40,404 nt of DNA from Amaricoccus sp. (GCF_017995835.1 NZ_JAGOID010000016.1:1-40404), one strand, 5' to 3'; shown: positions 9,612 through 18,524, counted from the stretch's first letter. Notes: generated from the sequence alone by a model not told the origin. Numbers and translations: made by a program.

Positions 9612-10418
9612 ATGAGCATCGCCGATCGTCGGCCCGCCCGCCACAACCTCCCTGCCGCCTTTGCCGGGGGCGCCATCATAGGAACGCTCGGCGGCTTGAT
9701 CGGCCTCGGTGGGGCCGAGTTCCGGCTTCCTCTCCTGATCGGACCCTTCCGCTTTGCGGCGCTGGAGGCCGTCATCCTGAACAAGGCCATGAGCCTCGTC
9801 GTGGTGGCGACGGCGCTGCCATTCCGGGCGGGGACCGTCCCGTTCGGGGAGATTGCGGCGCACTGGCCCATCCTGGCGAACCTGCTGGCCGGAAGCCTCG
9901 CCGGAGCGTGGGCGGGGGCGGGCTGGGCGACCCGCCTCAAATCCGAAACGCTCTACAAGGTCATCGCCGCGTTGCTCGTCGTGATAGCGAGCGTTCTGGT
10001 TTTCGGGCACGACGCCTCTGCCTCGCGTCCGTTGCTGGACGGCCCGGCGCAGATGGCGGCGGGGGTCATCGCCGGATTCGGAATCGGCGTCGTGGCTTCT
10101 CTCATGGGAGTCGCCGGGGGCGAACTGCTGATTCCGACGCTGGTGCTGCTGTTCGGCGCCGACGTGAAGCTTGCGGGATCATTGTCGCTCGCGATCAGCC
10201 TCCCCACGATGCTGGTAGGCTTCGCCCGGTACAGCCGTGACCAGAGCTTTGCGGTCCTCGGCAGGACCAGAGGGTTCCTGTTCGTCATGGCCGCCGGTTC
10301 CATCGCCGGAACCTTCGTCGGAGGCATGCTGCTCGGACTTATCCCGAGTGGCGTCCTGCTCCCCGGTCTGGCGCTGATCCTGCTTGTCTCGGCGGCAAAG
10401 ATCTGGCGACACAAATAG
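9612..10418 (+). CDS. TauE/SafE family membrane protein (sulfite/anion exporter-like)
   Basis: Polytopic inner-membrane protein of 268 aa. It shows the two-repeat layout of the TauE/SafE family: the first half has AAFAGGAIIGTLGGLIGLGGAEFRLPLL at about residues 14-41, and the second half the matching GVIAGFGIGVVASLMGVAGGELLIPTL near residues 152-178. Glycine-rich re-entrant segments followed by a P-L motif are the family hallmark. About eight hydrophobic segments are visible. Members export sulfite, sulfoacetate or other small anions, but many have no known substrate. The Shine-Dalgarno match is weak. The gene stands alone, convergent with the Uma2 gene, with an 11-bp-phased repeat array upstream that may regulate it. 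Confidence 0.85.
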   Translation: MSIADRRPARHNLPAAFAGGAIIGTLGGLIGLGGAEFRLPLLIGPFRFAALEAVILNKAMSLVVVATALPFRAGTVPFGEIAAHWPILANLLAGSLAGAWAGAGWATRLKSETLYKVIAALLVVIASVLVFGHDASASRPLLDGPAQMAAGVIAGFGIGVVASLMGVAGGELLIPTLVLLFGADVKLAGSLSLAISLPTMLVGFARYSRDQSFAVLGRTRGFLFVMAAGSIAGTFVGGMLLGLIPSGVLLPGLALILLVSAAKIWRHK

Positions 10419-10465
10419 ACCTGCCGGCCGGATTGCCGGTTATCAGCGCGGCCCGTGGCGGGACG

Positions 10466-11035
10466 TTACTCCGGCCACAGCGCCGACAAGGGAAAGGTGA
10501 TCGCATCGAAGGGCGGGACGCTCGCCTCGTCGGCGTCCTTCAAGGCGGCGACGAGGACCCAGGCGCCGTCGCGCAGTGCGAAGGCTTCCAGCGTGCGGGG
10601 TTTCGGGTCGACGAGCCAGAGATGGGCGAGGCCGTGGCGGGCGTAGGCGGCGCGCTTGTCGGTCAGGTCGAAGCTGCGCGTGCCAGGGCTCAGGATCTCG
10701 CAGGCCCAGTCGGGGACGAGGTCGGCCCAAGGCGCGTCGGGAGGGGTCGGCATCCGCTCGCGGCGCCAGCCGGCAAGGTCGGGGACGAGCACGTCGTCGC
10801 CGAGGTGCAGTTCGGGCTCGGCAAGGATCCACCAGCCGCCGGGGCCGCCGCGACCGCGCCAGAACGGGCCGCCGATCTCGATGCCGAGGGCCGAGGCGGC
10901 GACGGCGTGGGGCAGCGCCGGGCGGGGGTGGAGGTGGAGCGCGCCCGCGACGATCTCGGCCACCATGTGCGGCGGCGCGTCGAGGACGTCCCGATACGTG
11001 GCCGGGGCAGGAGGGCGCTTGGCGTGCTCGTTCAT
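10466..11035 (-). CDS. Uma2 family endonuclease-like protein (PD-(D/E)XK fold)
   Basis: Predicted protein of 189 aa, starting at the ATG whose complement is at 11033-11035 (MNEHAKRPPAPATYRDVLDA). It matches the Uma2/DUF820 pattern: an N-terminal PPHMVAEIVAG region, then the restriction-endonuclease-like core with E in AEPELHLGDD, D in LVPDLAGWR, E in ACEILSPGT and K in DKRAAYARHG, followed by LWLVDPKPRTLEAF. These proteins are common, often multicopy, and their biological role is largely unknown. It lies tail-to-tail with the TauE-type gene and 98 bases from the end of gyrA, reading the same way as gyrA. Longer upstream frames on this strand cross gyrA and are not credible. Confidence 0.85.
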   Translation of the reverse strand: MNEHAKRPPAPATYRDVLDAPPHMVAEIVAGALHLHPRPALPHAVAASALGIEIGGPFWRGRGGPGGWWILAEPELHLGDDVLVPDLAGWRRERMPTPPDAPWADLVPDWACEILSPGTRSFDLTDKRAAYARHGLAHLWLVDPKPRTLEAFALRDGAWVLVAALKDADEASVPPFDAITFPLSALWPE

Positions 11036-11133
11036 CGCGGACCCCGTGTCTCGCCTCGGGTGAGCATAGCTTCCTTCGGGCGGGAGGTCACGCGGCGGAC
11101 GCGGCGGGCGAACCGATCGGCCGGAGGCGGCCC

Positions 11134-13863
11134 TCACCCCTCCTCTTCGCCGCTTTCCGCCACCACCAGCGCCACCGAGACCACGCGCTCGTCGGGAGCG
11201 GTGTTGAAGACGCGCACGCCGCCGGCGGAGCGGGAGCGGAAGGAGATGTCGGCGACGGGGACGCGGATCGACTGGCCGGCGTCGGTGGCGAGCATGATCT
11301 CGGCGTCCTGCTCGACCGGGAAGAGCGTCACGAGCGGGCCGCCGCGCATGGCCCTGTCGATCGCCGCGACGCCCTGGCCGCCGCGGCCGCGGACCGGGTA
11401 GTCGTGGGAGGACGAGAGCTTGCCCATGCCGCGCTCGGTGACGGTCAGCAGCAGATCCTCGGCCTCGGACATCTCGACGTAGCGGGACTGGCCGAGCTCG
11501 AAGGCGCCGGCGGCGGCCTCCTCCTCGTCGTCGGCGTCGGCGGCCTCGGGCTCGTCCTCGGGGGCGCCGGCGACGGCGCGGCGCATCTTCAGGTAGGCGG
11601 CGCGTTCGTCCGGGGTGGCCTCGAAGTGGCGGATGACGCCCATTGAGACGACCTCGTCGCCGCTCCCGAGGCGGATGCCGCGGACGCCGGTCGAGTCGCG
11701 GCCCTTGAAGACGCGCACGTCGGGGACGGGGAAGCGGATGGCGCGGCCGGCCTTGGTGGTCAGCATCACGTCGTCGTCCTCGGAGCAGATCCGGGCGGCG
11801 ATCAGGCGGACCCCGTCGGGGAGCTTCATGGCGATCTTGCCGTTGCGCATGACGTTGGTGAAGTCGTCGAGCGCGTTGCGGCGCACGTCGCCGTCGGAGG
11901 TGGCGAACATGATCTGGAGCGAGGCCCATTCCTCCTCCGGCACGTCGACCGGCATGATCGCGGCGATGGAGACGCCCTGGGGGATCGGCAGGATGTTGAC
12001 GATGGCCTTGCCGCGGGTGTTGCGGCCGCCGAGCGGCAGGCGCCAGGTCTTGAGCGTGTAGACCATGCCCGCGGTGGTGAAGAACAGGAGCGCCGTGTGG
12101 GTGTTGGCGACGAAGAGGGTGGTGACGAAATCCTCGTCCTTGGTCGCCATCCCTTGCGTGCCCTTGCCGCCGCGGCGCTGGGCCCGGTATTCGGAGAGGG
12201 GCGTGCGCTTGATGTAGCCGCCGGCGGTGACGGTGACGGCCATCTCCTCGCGCTCGATCAGGTCCTCGTCGTCGAGGTCGGCGTCCCAGTCGACGATCTC
12301 GGAGCGGCGGGGGACGGCGAAGAGTTCGCGCACCTCGCGCAATTCGTCCGAGATGATCGCCATGATGCGGGCGCGCGAGCGCAGGATGTCGAGGTAGTCG
12401 GTGATCCTGCCGGCGAGCTCGGCGAGCTCGTCGGTGACTTCCTTGACGCCGAGCGCGGTCAGGCGCTGGAGCCGCAGCTCGAGGATGGCGCGGGCCTGGA
12501 TCTCGGAGAGGTTGTAGGTGCCGTCCTCGTTGATGGTGTGGGAGGGGTCGTCGATCAGGCGGATGTAGTCGGCGATGTCGGAGGCGGGCCAGCGGCGGGT
12601 CATCAGCCGCTCGCGCGCCTCGGCCGGGTCGGCGGAGGCGCGGATGGTGGCGACCACCTCGTCGACGTTGGAGACGGCGACGGCGAGGCCGCAGAGGATG
12701 TGGGCGCGTTCGCGCGCCTTGCGCAGCTCGTAGGCGGTGCGGCGGGCGACCACCTCCTCGCGGAAGGCGACGAAGTGGACGAGGAAGTCGCGGAGCGTCA
12801 GTTGCAGCGGGCGGCCGCCGTGCAGCGCCAGCATGTTGCAGCCGAACGAGGTTTGCAGCGGCGTGAAGCGGAAGAGCTGGTTCAGGACGACGTCGGGGGT
12901 GGCGTCGCGGCGCAGCTCGATGACGACGCGGACGCCGAAGCGGTCGGATTCGTCCTGCACATGGGCGATGCCCTCGATCTTGCGGTCGCGGGCAAGCTCG
13001 GCGATGCGCTCGATCATCGTCGCCTTGTTCACCTGGTAGGGGATCTCGGAGACGATGATGGCGGTGCGGCCGCCGCGGACCTCCTCGATGCGGGTGCGGG
13101 CGCGGACGATCACCGAGCCGCGGCCCTCGTGGTAGGCCTTGCGCGCGCCGGAGCGGCCGAGGATCAGCGCGCCGGTGGGGAAGTCGGGGGCGGGGACGAA
13201 CTCCATCAGCTCGGCGACGGAGAGGTCGGGTTTCCCGATCAGCGCCAGCGTGGCGTCGATCACCTCGCCGAGGTTGTGGGGCGGGATGTTGGTCGCCATG
13301 CCGACGGCGATGCCGCCGGCGCCGTTGACCAGCATGTTGGGGAAGCGCGCCGGCAGGACGGTCGGCTCCATGTCCTTGCCGTCGTAGTTCGGCTGGAAGT
13401 CGACGGTGTCCTTGTCGATGTCGGCGAGGAGGTAGCCGGCGGCCTTGGCCATCCGCACCTCGGTGTAGCGCATCGCCGCCGGCTTGTCGCCGTCCATCGA
13501 GCCGAAGTTGCCCTGCCCGTCGAGGAGCATGAGCGACATCGAGAAGTCCTGCGCCATGCGGACGAGCGCGTCGTAGATCGACTGGTCGCCGTGGGGATGG
13601 TACTTGCCCATCACGTCGCCGACGGGGCGCGCGGACTTGCGATAGGGCTTGTCGAAGGTGTTGCCGGTCTCGCCCATCGCGAAGAGGATGCGCCGGTGCA
13701 CGGGCTTCAGGCCGTCGCGCAGGTCCGGGATGGCGCGGGCGACGATCACGCTCATGGCGTAGTCGAGGTAGGAGGCCTTCATCTCGGCCTCGATCGCCAC
13801 GCCGGGGCCGGTGGGCGCGGCGCGCGGCGTCTCGGGATCGTCGTCTTCGGGCGTGTCGGTCAA
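11134..13863 (-). CDS. gyrA: DNA gyrase subunit A
   Basis: Full-length gyrase A subunit of 909 aa, the DNA breakage-reunion subunit that acts with GyrB to introduce negative supercoils. The catalytic tyrosine is Y133 in [10 protein letters not shown]. The quinolone-resistance region is [20 protein letters not shown] at residues 89-108, with Gln94 at the position equivalent to Ser83 of E. coli. The GyrA box QRRGGKG at 562-568 separates it from topoisomerase IV subunit A. An acidic insert around 775-800 ([19 protein letters not shown]) sits in the C-terminal beta-pinwheel, as in other alphaproteobacterial GyrA. The start is TTG (complement of 13861-13863), with GAAGG eight bases upstream; the next ATG, at residue 28, would remove conserved sequence. 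Confidence 0.97.
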   Translation of the reverse strand: MTDTPEDDDPETPRAAPTGPGVAIEAEMKASYLDYAMSVIVARAIPDLRDGLKPVHRRILFAMGETGNTFDKPYRKSARPVGDVMGKYHPHGDQSIYDALVRMAQDFSMSLMLLDGQGNFGSMDGDKPAAMRYTEVRMAKAAGYLLADIDKDTVDFQPNYDGKDMEPTVLPARFPNMLVNGAGGIAVGMATNIPPHNLGEVIDATLALIGKPDLSVAELMEFVPAPDFPTGALILGRSGARKAYHEGRGSVIVRARTRIEEVRGGRTAIIVSEIPYQVNKATMIERIAELARDRKIEGIAHVQDESDRFGVRVVIELRRDATPDVVLNQLFRFTPLQTSFGCNMLALHGGRPLQLTLRDFLVHFVAFREEVVARRTAYELRKARERAHILCGLAVAVSNVDEVVATIRASADPAEARERLMTRRWPASDIADYIRLIDDPSHTINEDGTYNLSEIQARAILELRLQRLTALGVKEVTDELAELAGRITDYLDILRSRARIMAIISDELREVRELFAVPRRSEIVDWDADLDDEDLIEREEMAVTVTAGGYIKRTPLSEYRAQRRGGKGTQGMATKDEDFVTTLFVANTHTALLFFTTAGMVYTLKTWRLPLGGRNTRGKAIVNILPIPQGVSIAAIMPVDVPEEEWASLQIMFATSDGDVRRNALDDFTNVMRNGKIAMKLPDGVRLIAARICSEDDDVMLTTKAGRAIRFPVPDVRVFKGRDSTGVRGIRLGSGDEVVSMGVIRHFEATPDERAAYLKMRRAVAGAPEDEPEAADADDEEEAAAGAFELGQSRYVEMSEAEDLLLTVTERGMGKLSSSHDYPVRGRGGQGVAAIDRAMRGGPLVTLFPVEQDAEIMLATDAGQSIRVPVADISFRSRSAGGVRVFNTAPDERVVSVALVVAESGEEEG

Positions 13864-13893
13864 GGGGAGGGCCTTCGGTGGGGCGGGTCTTTC

Positions 13894-13922
13894 TCTATAG
13901 GCGGCGGGGGGGCGGGAGGCAA
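13894..13922 (-). promoter_or_regulatory. Predicted gyrA promoter (sigma-70 type)
   Basis: On the minus strand a -35 element TTGCCT (13917-13922) and a -10 element TATAGA (13894-13899) are separated by exactly 17 bases. They lie about 30 bases upstream of the TTG start of gyrA, giving a short leader. The spacer is almost all C/G. The fit to the housekeeping consensus is good, but the call is by eye. Confidence 0.6.
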
Positions 13923-14131
13923 GGGGCTAACACGCGTGATAGCGGGGTTAAGTCGTTGCTTTTACGCTAGAATCTCCGGGCGTTAGGGCTTCGATAGGGT
14001 TTGTTGGCGGAATCTGGTGGACACGCGGAGGTTCCTCTACGACGGGCGTCGGCGTCAGGTAGCGGCCCGAAGGGCAACTTTCGATCATTCGACCGAGTTG
14101 TCGGACCAGCCCCTTCGTGCTTGCAGTTCTG

Positions 14132-15229
14132 ATGACGCTCGACCAAGTTCAACGAAAATTACCTTTCGGAGGCGAAATACGCGTGAAGGAGCATGTATCC
14201 CTTTTCGGAAGATTTCTCGATACGGCATTAGAGGCAATCGACTACTCTAAAGTTCCAGAGGATAAGGTCGCCGATGTTGTGAGTGACCTGCTAGAGACGA
14301 GCCCCTCTGAGCTTCTAGCTCTCCTTAAGAAGGAGGCGCCGAAGATGCTGGAGGTCGAACGCAAAGCGAGAGTGGATTTCGGACATAATAACTATGCACG
14401 ATGGAGAGAACCATTAGACTTGCTTGAGATGCTCTGGAAGATGAGCCAAGAGCTGGGGGAAAACCACGCACATGGGGGTCCAAGGGATGGCGATACCGTT
14501 GTTTTTGATACGTTAGCTCATCTGCAGCCGAAGGCTTTGCTTGTTGCGAGTGAGATCATGTGCCTTCTGAGGGGAGGATTTGCCGACGGCGCGCTTACCA
14601 GATGGCGCTCCTTGCATGAGATTGTCGTTGTCGCGATGTTTATTGCCAAGCATGGATACAAGGCGGCATTCCCGTACCGTCTCAGCGTCTGGTTCTCGAA
14701 CTCAAGACGAGCGGCCAACTACAATAAGTATGCTGGTCGATCAGGTCTCCGGCCTATAGGGGCTGAAGAGCTTGCTGAAATCCAAGCCATGCGGAATACC
14801 GCCGAGCAAGAACTCGGTAGGGTTCTAAAAAATGACTGGGACTGGGCGGCGGATACGCTCGGCAACAAGCAGCCAAGCTTCACGGACATCGAGAACGACG
14901 TCGGAATGGATCATTGGAGGCCGCGCTTCAAGTGGGCTTGTCAGCACGTTCATGCTGGTTTCGTTCTTCCCAATAAGTTACTAGGCATGACTGAGGCCAA
15001 GAAGTTCGTATTTCAGGTCGGATCGAGCAATTCTGGTCTGGTCGATCCAATCCACATGACTGCGATTTCTTTGATGCAGATGACCATCACGTCCCTTTTC
15101 TTCCCGGATTCCGATTTCGACCGGGTCGTTTATGGAAAGGTTATGCAAGCACTTGTTGGTGAAATTGGTGACGCCGCAATGACGGTCAAGTCGGGAACAC
15201 TTGGTGGAGTGGAGAAGGGGCATTCCTAA
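14132..15229 (+). CDS. Hypothetical protein, DUF5677-like, in a lower-GC segment
   Basis: Protein of 365 aa from the ATG at 14132; a GTG at 14117 and a GTG at 14183 are alternatives, the last having a clear GGAGG ten bases upstream. The central part (about residues 120-190, reading SEIMCLLRGGFADGALTRWR then SLHEIVVVAMFIAKHG) resembles the helical core of DUF5677 proteins, which have no established function and occur often in genomic islands. I hold that family name only tentatively. Codon use is strikingly different from all neighbours: many A/T-ending codons (GAT, AAA, CTT, TTA), whereas flanking genes end almost every codon in G or C. This points to recent acquisition. No integrase or transposase is visible beside it. 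Confidence 0.72.
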   Translation: MTLDQVQRKLPFGGEIRVKEHVSLFGRFLDTALEAIDYSKVPEDKVADVVSDLLETSPSELLALLKKEAPKMLEVERKARVDFGHNNYARWREPLDLLEMLWKMSQELGENHAHGGPRDGDTVVFDTLAHLQPKALLVASEIMCLLRGGFADGALTRWRSLHEIVVVAMFIAKHGYKAAFPYRLSVWFSNSRRAANYNKYAGRSGLRPIGAEELAEIQAMRNTAEQELGRVLKNDWDWAADTLGNKQPSFTDIENDVGMDHWRPRFKWACQHVHAGFVLPNKLLGMTEAKKFVFQVGSSNSGLVDPIHMTAISLMQMTITSLFFPDSDFDRVVYGKVMQALVGEIGDAAMTVKSGTLGGVEKGHS

Positions 15230-15363
15230 CTTAGGCTGCGTCCGTCCAGTCCGCCACTGGCGCCGAGCGGACGTGCCGGCCCGCTCTCGGACAACGTCAA
15301 TGAACCGCGAACGCGCCTTTCTCCCGTCGCGCAACATTCGCCATACCTCATGCATCCTCCCGC

Positions 15364-15377
15364 GCGCGCATGCGCGC
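15364..15377. repeat. Perfect 14-bp palindrome upstream of the parB-like gene
   Basis: GCGCGCATGCGCGC is a perfect inverted repeat centred between 15370 and 15371, 27 bases upstream of the start of the ParB-like gene. It may be a binding site for the gene's own product or another repressor. Alternating purine-pyrimidine DNA of this kind also favours Z-form structure. High GC content makes chance occurrence possible. Confidence 0.35.
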
Positions 15378-15403
15378 ATTCGCACATTCTGCGGAGGGAT
15401 GGC

Positions 15404-16270
15404 ATGGACGACAGGGTGGAGCTGGTCTCGCTCGACGACATTGACGACGCGGCGGTTCCGCGGGAGCGGACCGGGCTCGAGGCGGAGGCGTTCGAGGAGC
15501 TGAAGGCGTCGATCCTGCGCTCGGGGCTGCGGATGCCGGTGGAGTTGTTTGCGCTGGCCGAGGGGGAAGGGGCGCGGTTCGGGATCGTGTCGGGGTTCCG
15601 GCGGGTCACGGCGTTCCGGGCGCTCAGGGAGATGGGGCTGGAGCGGTTCGGGGCGGTGCCGGCCTTCGTGCGGCCGGCGCGGGCGCTGGCCGAGACGCTG
15701 GCGGCGATGGTGGAGGAGAACGCCGTGAGGGCCGATCTGTCGGCCTGGGAGCAGGGGCGCATCGCGCTGGTGGCGCGGGATCTCGGGGCCTATGCGACCA
15801 TCGAGGCGGCGGTGGAGGGGCTCTATCCGGGCGCGAGCCAGATGAAGCGGTCGCGGCTGCGGGCGCTGGCGCGGCTGGTCGAGGGCTTCGACGGGGCGAT
15901 GGCCGCGCCGGAGACGCTGTCGCTGCGGCAGGCGCTCCGGCTCGCGGGCGCGGTGCGGGACGGGTTCGGCGAGGTGATGGCGACGGCGCTGGAGCAGTCG
16001 AGCCTGAAGGACCCGCAGACGCAGTGGGCGCTGGTCCTGCCCTATCTCGACGAGGCCGAGCGGGCGGGGGCGAAGGGCGCGTCGGGGCCGGCGGCGGGCG
16101 GCGGGGCGCCGCGGCGGCCGATCCGGGTGGCGCGGCCGCGGGCGGGGCTGGTGATCCGTCGCGAGATGGTCCGCGACGGCTGGGCGCTGCACTTCACCGG
16201 CAAGGAGGCGCGGAGCGCGCTGATGGACCGGGTGTTCGAGGAGATCGAGGACATCTTCGCGCCGCGGTGA
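15404..16270 (+). CDS. ParB/RepB-type N-terminal domain protein (partition-like)
   Basis: Protein of 288 aa. The ATG at 15404 is chosen because GGAGG lies six bases upstream; a longer in-frame start at 15350 lacks one. The N-terminal ParB/Srx-like domain is visible: VELVSLDDIDD, then AFEELKASILRSGLRMPVEL (about 30-49), the nucleotide-binding type GFRRVTAFRALREMG and a MVEENAVRADLSAWEQGRI segment (about 106-124), after which canonical ParB proteins carry their helix-turn-helix. The C-terminal half has an Ala/Gly/Arg-rich linker (about 222-250) and a short conserved-looking end. There is no parA partner or plasmid replication gene nearby, so it is more likely a stand-alone ParB-like DNA-binding or regulatory protein than the chromosomal partition factor. 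It returns to the high-GC codon use of the genome. Confidence 0.8.
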   Translation: MDDRVELVSLDDIDDAAVPRERTGLEAEAFEELKASILRSGLRMPVELFALAEGEGARFGIVSGFRRVTAFRALREMGLERFGAVPAFVRPARALAETLAAMVEENAVRADLSAWEQGRIALVARDLGAYATIEAAVEGLYPGASQMKRSRLRALARLVEGFDGAMAAPETLSLRQALRLAGAVRDGFGEVMATALEQSSLKDPQTQWALVLPYLDEAERAGAKGASGPAAGGGAPRRPIRVARPRAGLVIRREMVRDGWALHFTGKEARSALMDRVFEEIEDIFAPR

Positions 16271-16665
16271 TCGGGCGGCGGGACCGCGCGTCGGGCTCGA
16301 TGTGGGCGTCGCTTGCGCCTCCCTGCGGGCGACGGCGGGGGGGGGGCAGGGTAGACGGGTCGCTCTGCGAGGTGATCCGGGCGACCCGCCCGAACGTGGC
16401 GGTCCGGGGGAGCGGGGACACCGGGGATCCGCCCGCTCGACGGGACCGTCCGTCGCCGGCTTCGGCGGCGCCGATCAAACTGCCGGTCGGGCGGGGTCGA
16501 GGCTGGAGTTTCCGCCGCTGGTGGCGATAACCTGCGTCGCCGACGACGGCGCAAGGCCGGCGCGGAGGCGAGCGAGGGCGACAAGGTGATGCGGACGGCC
16601 GGCAGCAACGACACCGACGGCGCAATCGGCGCATGCGGCGGCCGGGCGATGCCCGGGGCGCGGCC
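16271..16665. other. Gene-poor spacer, nothing recognisable
   Basis: About 395 bases between the parB-like gene and the flavoprotein gene. It is very GC-rich, with a G run near 16337-16346. The open frames here have no recognisable domain, no ribosome site and no repeats worth calling. I see no RNA gene. It could be decayed coding sequence, but no homologue can be named. Confidence 0.5.
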
Positions 16666-17871
16666 ATGACGCCCGGGCGGGTGGTCATCGTCGGCGCCGG
16701 GCAGGGCGGCTTTCAGGCCGCGGCCAGCCTGCGCCAGGACGGCTTCGCCGGCCGGATCACGCTGATCGGCGACGAGCCGGGCCTGCCCTATCAGCGGCCG
16801 CCGCTGTCCAAGGCCTACATGAAGGACGGCGAGGCCGACCGGCTGCTCATGAAGCCCGCGGCCTTCTACGAGCGCAGCGAGATCGACTACCGCGCGGCGA
16901 CGCGGGCGGTGGAGATCGACCGAGCGGCGGGCCGGGTGCTGACCGCGGACGGCGGCGCGCACGCTTACGACCATCTGATCCTCGCCACCGGGGCGCGCAA
17001 CTTCCTGCCGCCGATCGCCGGGCTCGACGCGGCGGGCGTGCACGGGCTCCGGACGCTCGCCGACGCCGCCGACCTCCGGGCGCGGATCGCGGATGGCGGC
17101 AGCGCCGTCGTCATCGGCGGCGGCTTCATCGGCCTCGAGTTCGCGGCGGTGGCGCGGGCGGCCGGCGTCGACGTCACCGTGCTGGAGGCCGCCGGGCGGC
17201 TGATGGGCCGGGTGGTCTCGCCGGAGGTCTCGGCGCATTTCCTCGCGCTGCACGAGGCGATGGGCACGCGGGTGCTGCTCGACGCCCGGGCCGAGGCGGT
17301 GGAGCCGGGGGCGGTTCTGCTCGCCGACGGCCGGCGCATCGAGGCCGGGATGATCCTGCTCGCCGCCGGCGTGCGGCCGAACGCCGAGCTGGCGGCGGAG
17401 GCCGGGCTCGCGGTCGCCAACGGCGTCGTCGTCAGCGACCGGCTGCTGACCGACGACCCGGCGATCTCGGCGCTCGGCGACTGCGCCTGTTTCCCGCTGG
17501 CCGGCGGCCGCCGGGTGCGGCTCGAGTCGGTGCAGGCCGCCGTCGATCACGCCCGCCACATCGCCCGCCGCCTGGCCGACCTCGAGGACGCGCCTTATGG
17601 GGCGGTCGCCTGGTTCTGGAGCGATCAGGGCGAGCACAAATTGCAGATCGCCGGGCTTGCGCTCGACGCGGATCGCCACGTGGCAGCGCCGTCGCCGCCG
17701 GGCAGGCTCATCGTGCTCAGTCTCGCGGGCGACCGGCTGGTGGCGGTCGAGACGGTCAACGCGCCGGGCCCGCACATGGCGACGCGCAAGCTCCTGGCCG
17801 CGGGCCGGCCGGTCACGCTCGCCGAGATCGAGGCGGCGGATTTCGATCTGCTGCGGCTGGCCAAGGGGTAG
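16666..17871 (+). CDS. NAD(P)/FAD-dependent oxidoreductase, ferredoxin/rubredoxin reductase type
   Basis: Flavoprotein of 401 aa from the ATG at 16666 (an upstream in-frame ATG at 16633 is less likely). It has two dinucleotide-binding motifs: FAD at residues 5-20 (RVVIVGAGQGGFQAAA) and NAD(P)H at about 147-156 (AVVIGGGFIG). PYQRPPLSKAYMKDG near residue 45 and ALGDCACFP near 270 are typical of putidaredoxin/rubredoxin-type ferredoxin reductases that feed electrons to cytochrome P450 or Rieske oxygenases. The C-terminal reductase domain includes AWFWSDQGEHKLQIAG. No oxygenase or ferredoxin gene is in the window, so the partner is unknown. A VOC and a DHFR-like gene follow in the same direction, but behind their own promoter. 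Confidence 0.9.
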   Translation: MTPGRVVIVGAGQGGFQAAASLRQDGFAGRITLIGDEPGLPYQRPPLSKAYMKDGEADRLLMKPAAFYERSEIDYRAATRAVEIDRAAGRVLTADGGAHAYDHLILATGARNFLPPIAGLDAAGVHGLRTLADAADLRARIADGGSAVVIGGGFIGLEFAAVARAAGVDVTVLEAAGRLMGRVVSPEVSAHFLALHEAMGTRVLLDARAEAVEPGAVLLADGRRIEAGMILLAAGVRPNAELAAEAGLAVANGVVVSDRLLTDDPAISALGDCACFPLAGGRRVRLESVQAAVDHARHIARRLADLEDAPYGAVAWFWSDQGEHKLQIAGLALDADRHVAAPSPPGRLIVLSLAGDRLVAVETVNAPGPHMATRKLLAAGRPVTLAEIEAADFDLLRLAKG

Positions 17872-17911
17872 GGGGCCGCCGCTGCGAAGAACGGCGGGAC
17901 CATGGCGCCGA

Positions 17912-17940
17912 TTGACAGGATACCAACCGGTCGGTATGTT
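17912..17940 (+). promoter_or_regulatory. Strong promoter with a TetR-type operator in the spacer
   Basis: TTGACA (17912-17917, perfect -35) is followed after exactly 17 bases by TATGTT (17935-17940). Across the spacer and -10 lies the 18-base inverted repeat ATACCAACCGGTCGGTAT (17920-17937), in which eight of nine base pairs match. An ACCNACCGGTNGGT-like centre is typical of TetR/AcrR family operators. A bound repressor here would block RNA polymerase directly. It should control the VOC gene and probably the DHFR-like gene. No TetR gene is in the window. Confidence 0.72.
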
Positions 17941-18017
17941 CCATGAAGGAGGGCGTCATGTCCGCGATCGACGGCGCGCCAAGCCAGTTCGCTACCCGGC
18001 ATGAAAGGAGAAGAACG

Positions 18018-18491
18018 ATGACCAGCTCCATTCGCACCAGCCTGTGGTTCCGCGACGGACGCGGTGAGGAGGCGGCCGCGTTCTATTGCGCGCTGATCCC
18101 CGGCAGCCGGGTCGAGCGCAGCTTTACCGGCGATGCCGGCATGGGGACGTTCACGGTGATCGACTTCAGCCTCGGCGGCGTGCCCTACCAGATCCTCGAC
18201 GCCGGCCCGCATTTCACCCTGACCGAGGCGGTGTCGATCTCGGTCGAGACGCCGGATCAGGCGGAAACCGACCGGATCTGGACCGCGCTCACCGCCGATG
18301 GCGGGGAGGAAGGCGTCTGCGGCTGGCTGAAAGACCGCTTCGGCCTGTTCTGGCAGGTGTTTCCGAAGCGGCTGACCGAGCTGACGCTGCACGCGGACAA
18401 GGCCATATCGGCCAGGGCGATGGCGGCGATGATGAAACAGAAGAAGATCGACATCGCGGCGATCGAGGCGGCGGTGAAGGAACTCGCCTGA
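18018..18491 (+). CDS. VOC family protein, PhnB-like
   Basis: Small cytoplasmic protein of 157 aa with the glyoxalase/bleomycin-resistance/dioxygenase fold of the PhnB-like subgroup (often labelled 3-demethylubiquinone methyltransferase-like without evidence of that activity). Visible features: the opening TSSIRTSLWFRDGRGEEAAA, FYCALIPGSRVERSF, the strand FTVIDFSLGGVPYQILDAGP and CGWLKDRFGLFWQVFPKRL. The ATG at 18018 has AAAGGAG eight bases upstream and matches the usual family start; in-frame ATGs at 17943 and 17958 also exist after a second ribosome site, so a longer form of 177-182 aa is possible. It is first in a small unit with the DHFR-like gene under the TetR-type operator, suggesting a response to a chemical stress. 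Enzymatic role unknown. Confidence 0.87.
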   Translation: MTSSIRTSLWFRDGRGEEAAAFYCALIPGSRVERSFTGDAGMGTFTVIDFSLGGVPYQILDAGPHFTLTEAVSISVETPDQAETDRIWTALTADGGEEGVCGWLKDRFGLFWQVFPKRLTELTLHADKAISARAMAAMMKQKKIDIAAIEAAVKELA

Positions 18492-18507
18492 ACCGGGCTC
18501 CGTGCGG

Positions 18508-18524
18508 GGCGCCGGCGCGGCGCC
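18508..18524 (+). other. GC hairpin between VOC and DHFR-like genes
   Basis: GGCGCC-GGCGC-GGCGCC forms a six-pair stem with a five-base loop 16 bases after the VOC stop. No run of T follows, so it is not a clear intrinsic terminator. It may reduce or stabilise read-through into the next gene. Confidence 0.3.

Noticed and set aside
10419-10465. CCGGCCGGATTGCCGG between the convergent TauE-type and Uma2 genes as a bidirectional terminator
   Set aside because: The stem is short and interrupted and no T-run follows on either strand.
12097-13986. Plus-strand open frame of about 630 codons across gyrA
   Set aside because: It is antisense to the unmistakable gyrA gene and is a Gly/Ala/Val/Asp-rich composition artefact.
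14004-14026. String TGGCGGAATCTGGTGGACAC resembles the D-arm of tRNA-Leu next to the lower-GC segment
   Set aside because: No acceptor stem, anticodon stem or T-arm can be paired with it downstream, so neither a tRNA nor a clear attachment remnant can be supported.
16271-16665. Possible small genes or an RNA in the spacer after the parB-like gene
   Set aside because: Open frames have no ribosome site or recognisable sequence and no stable RNA pattern was found.
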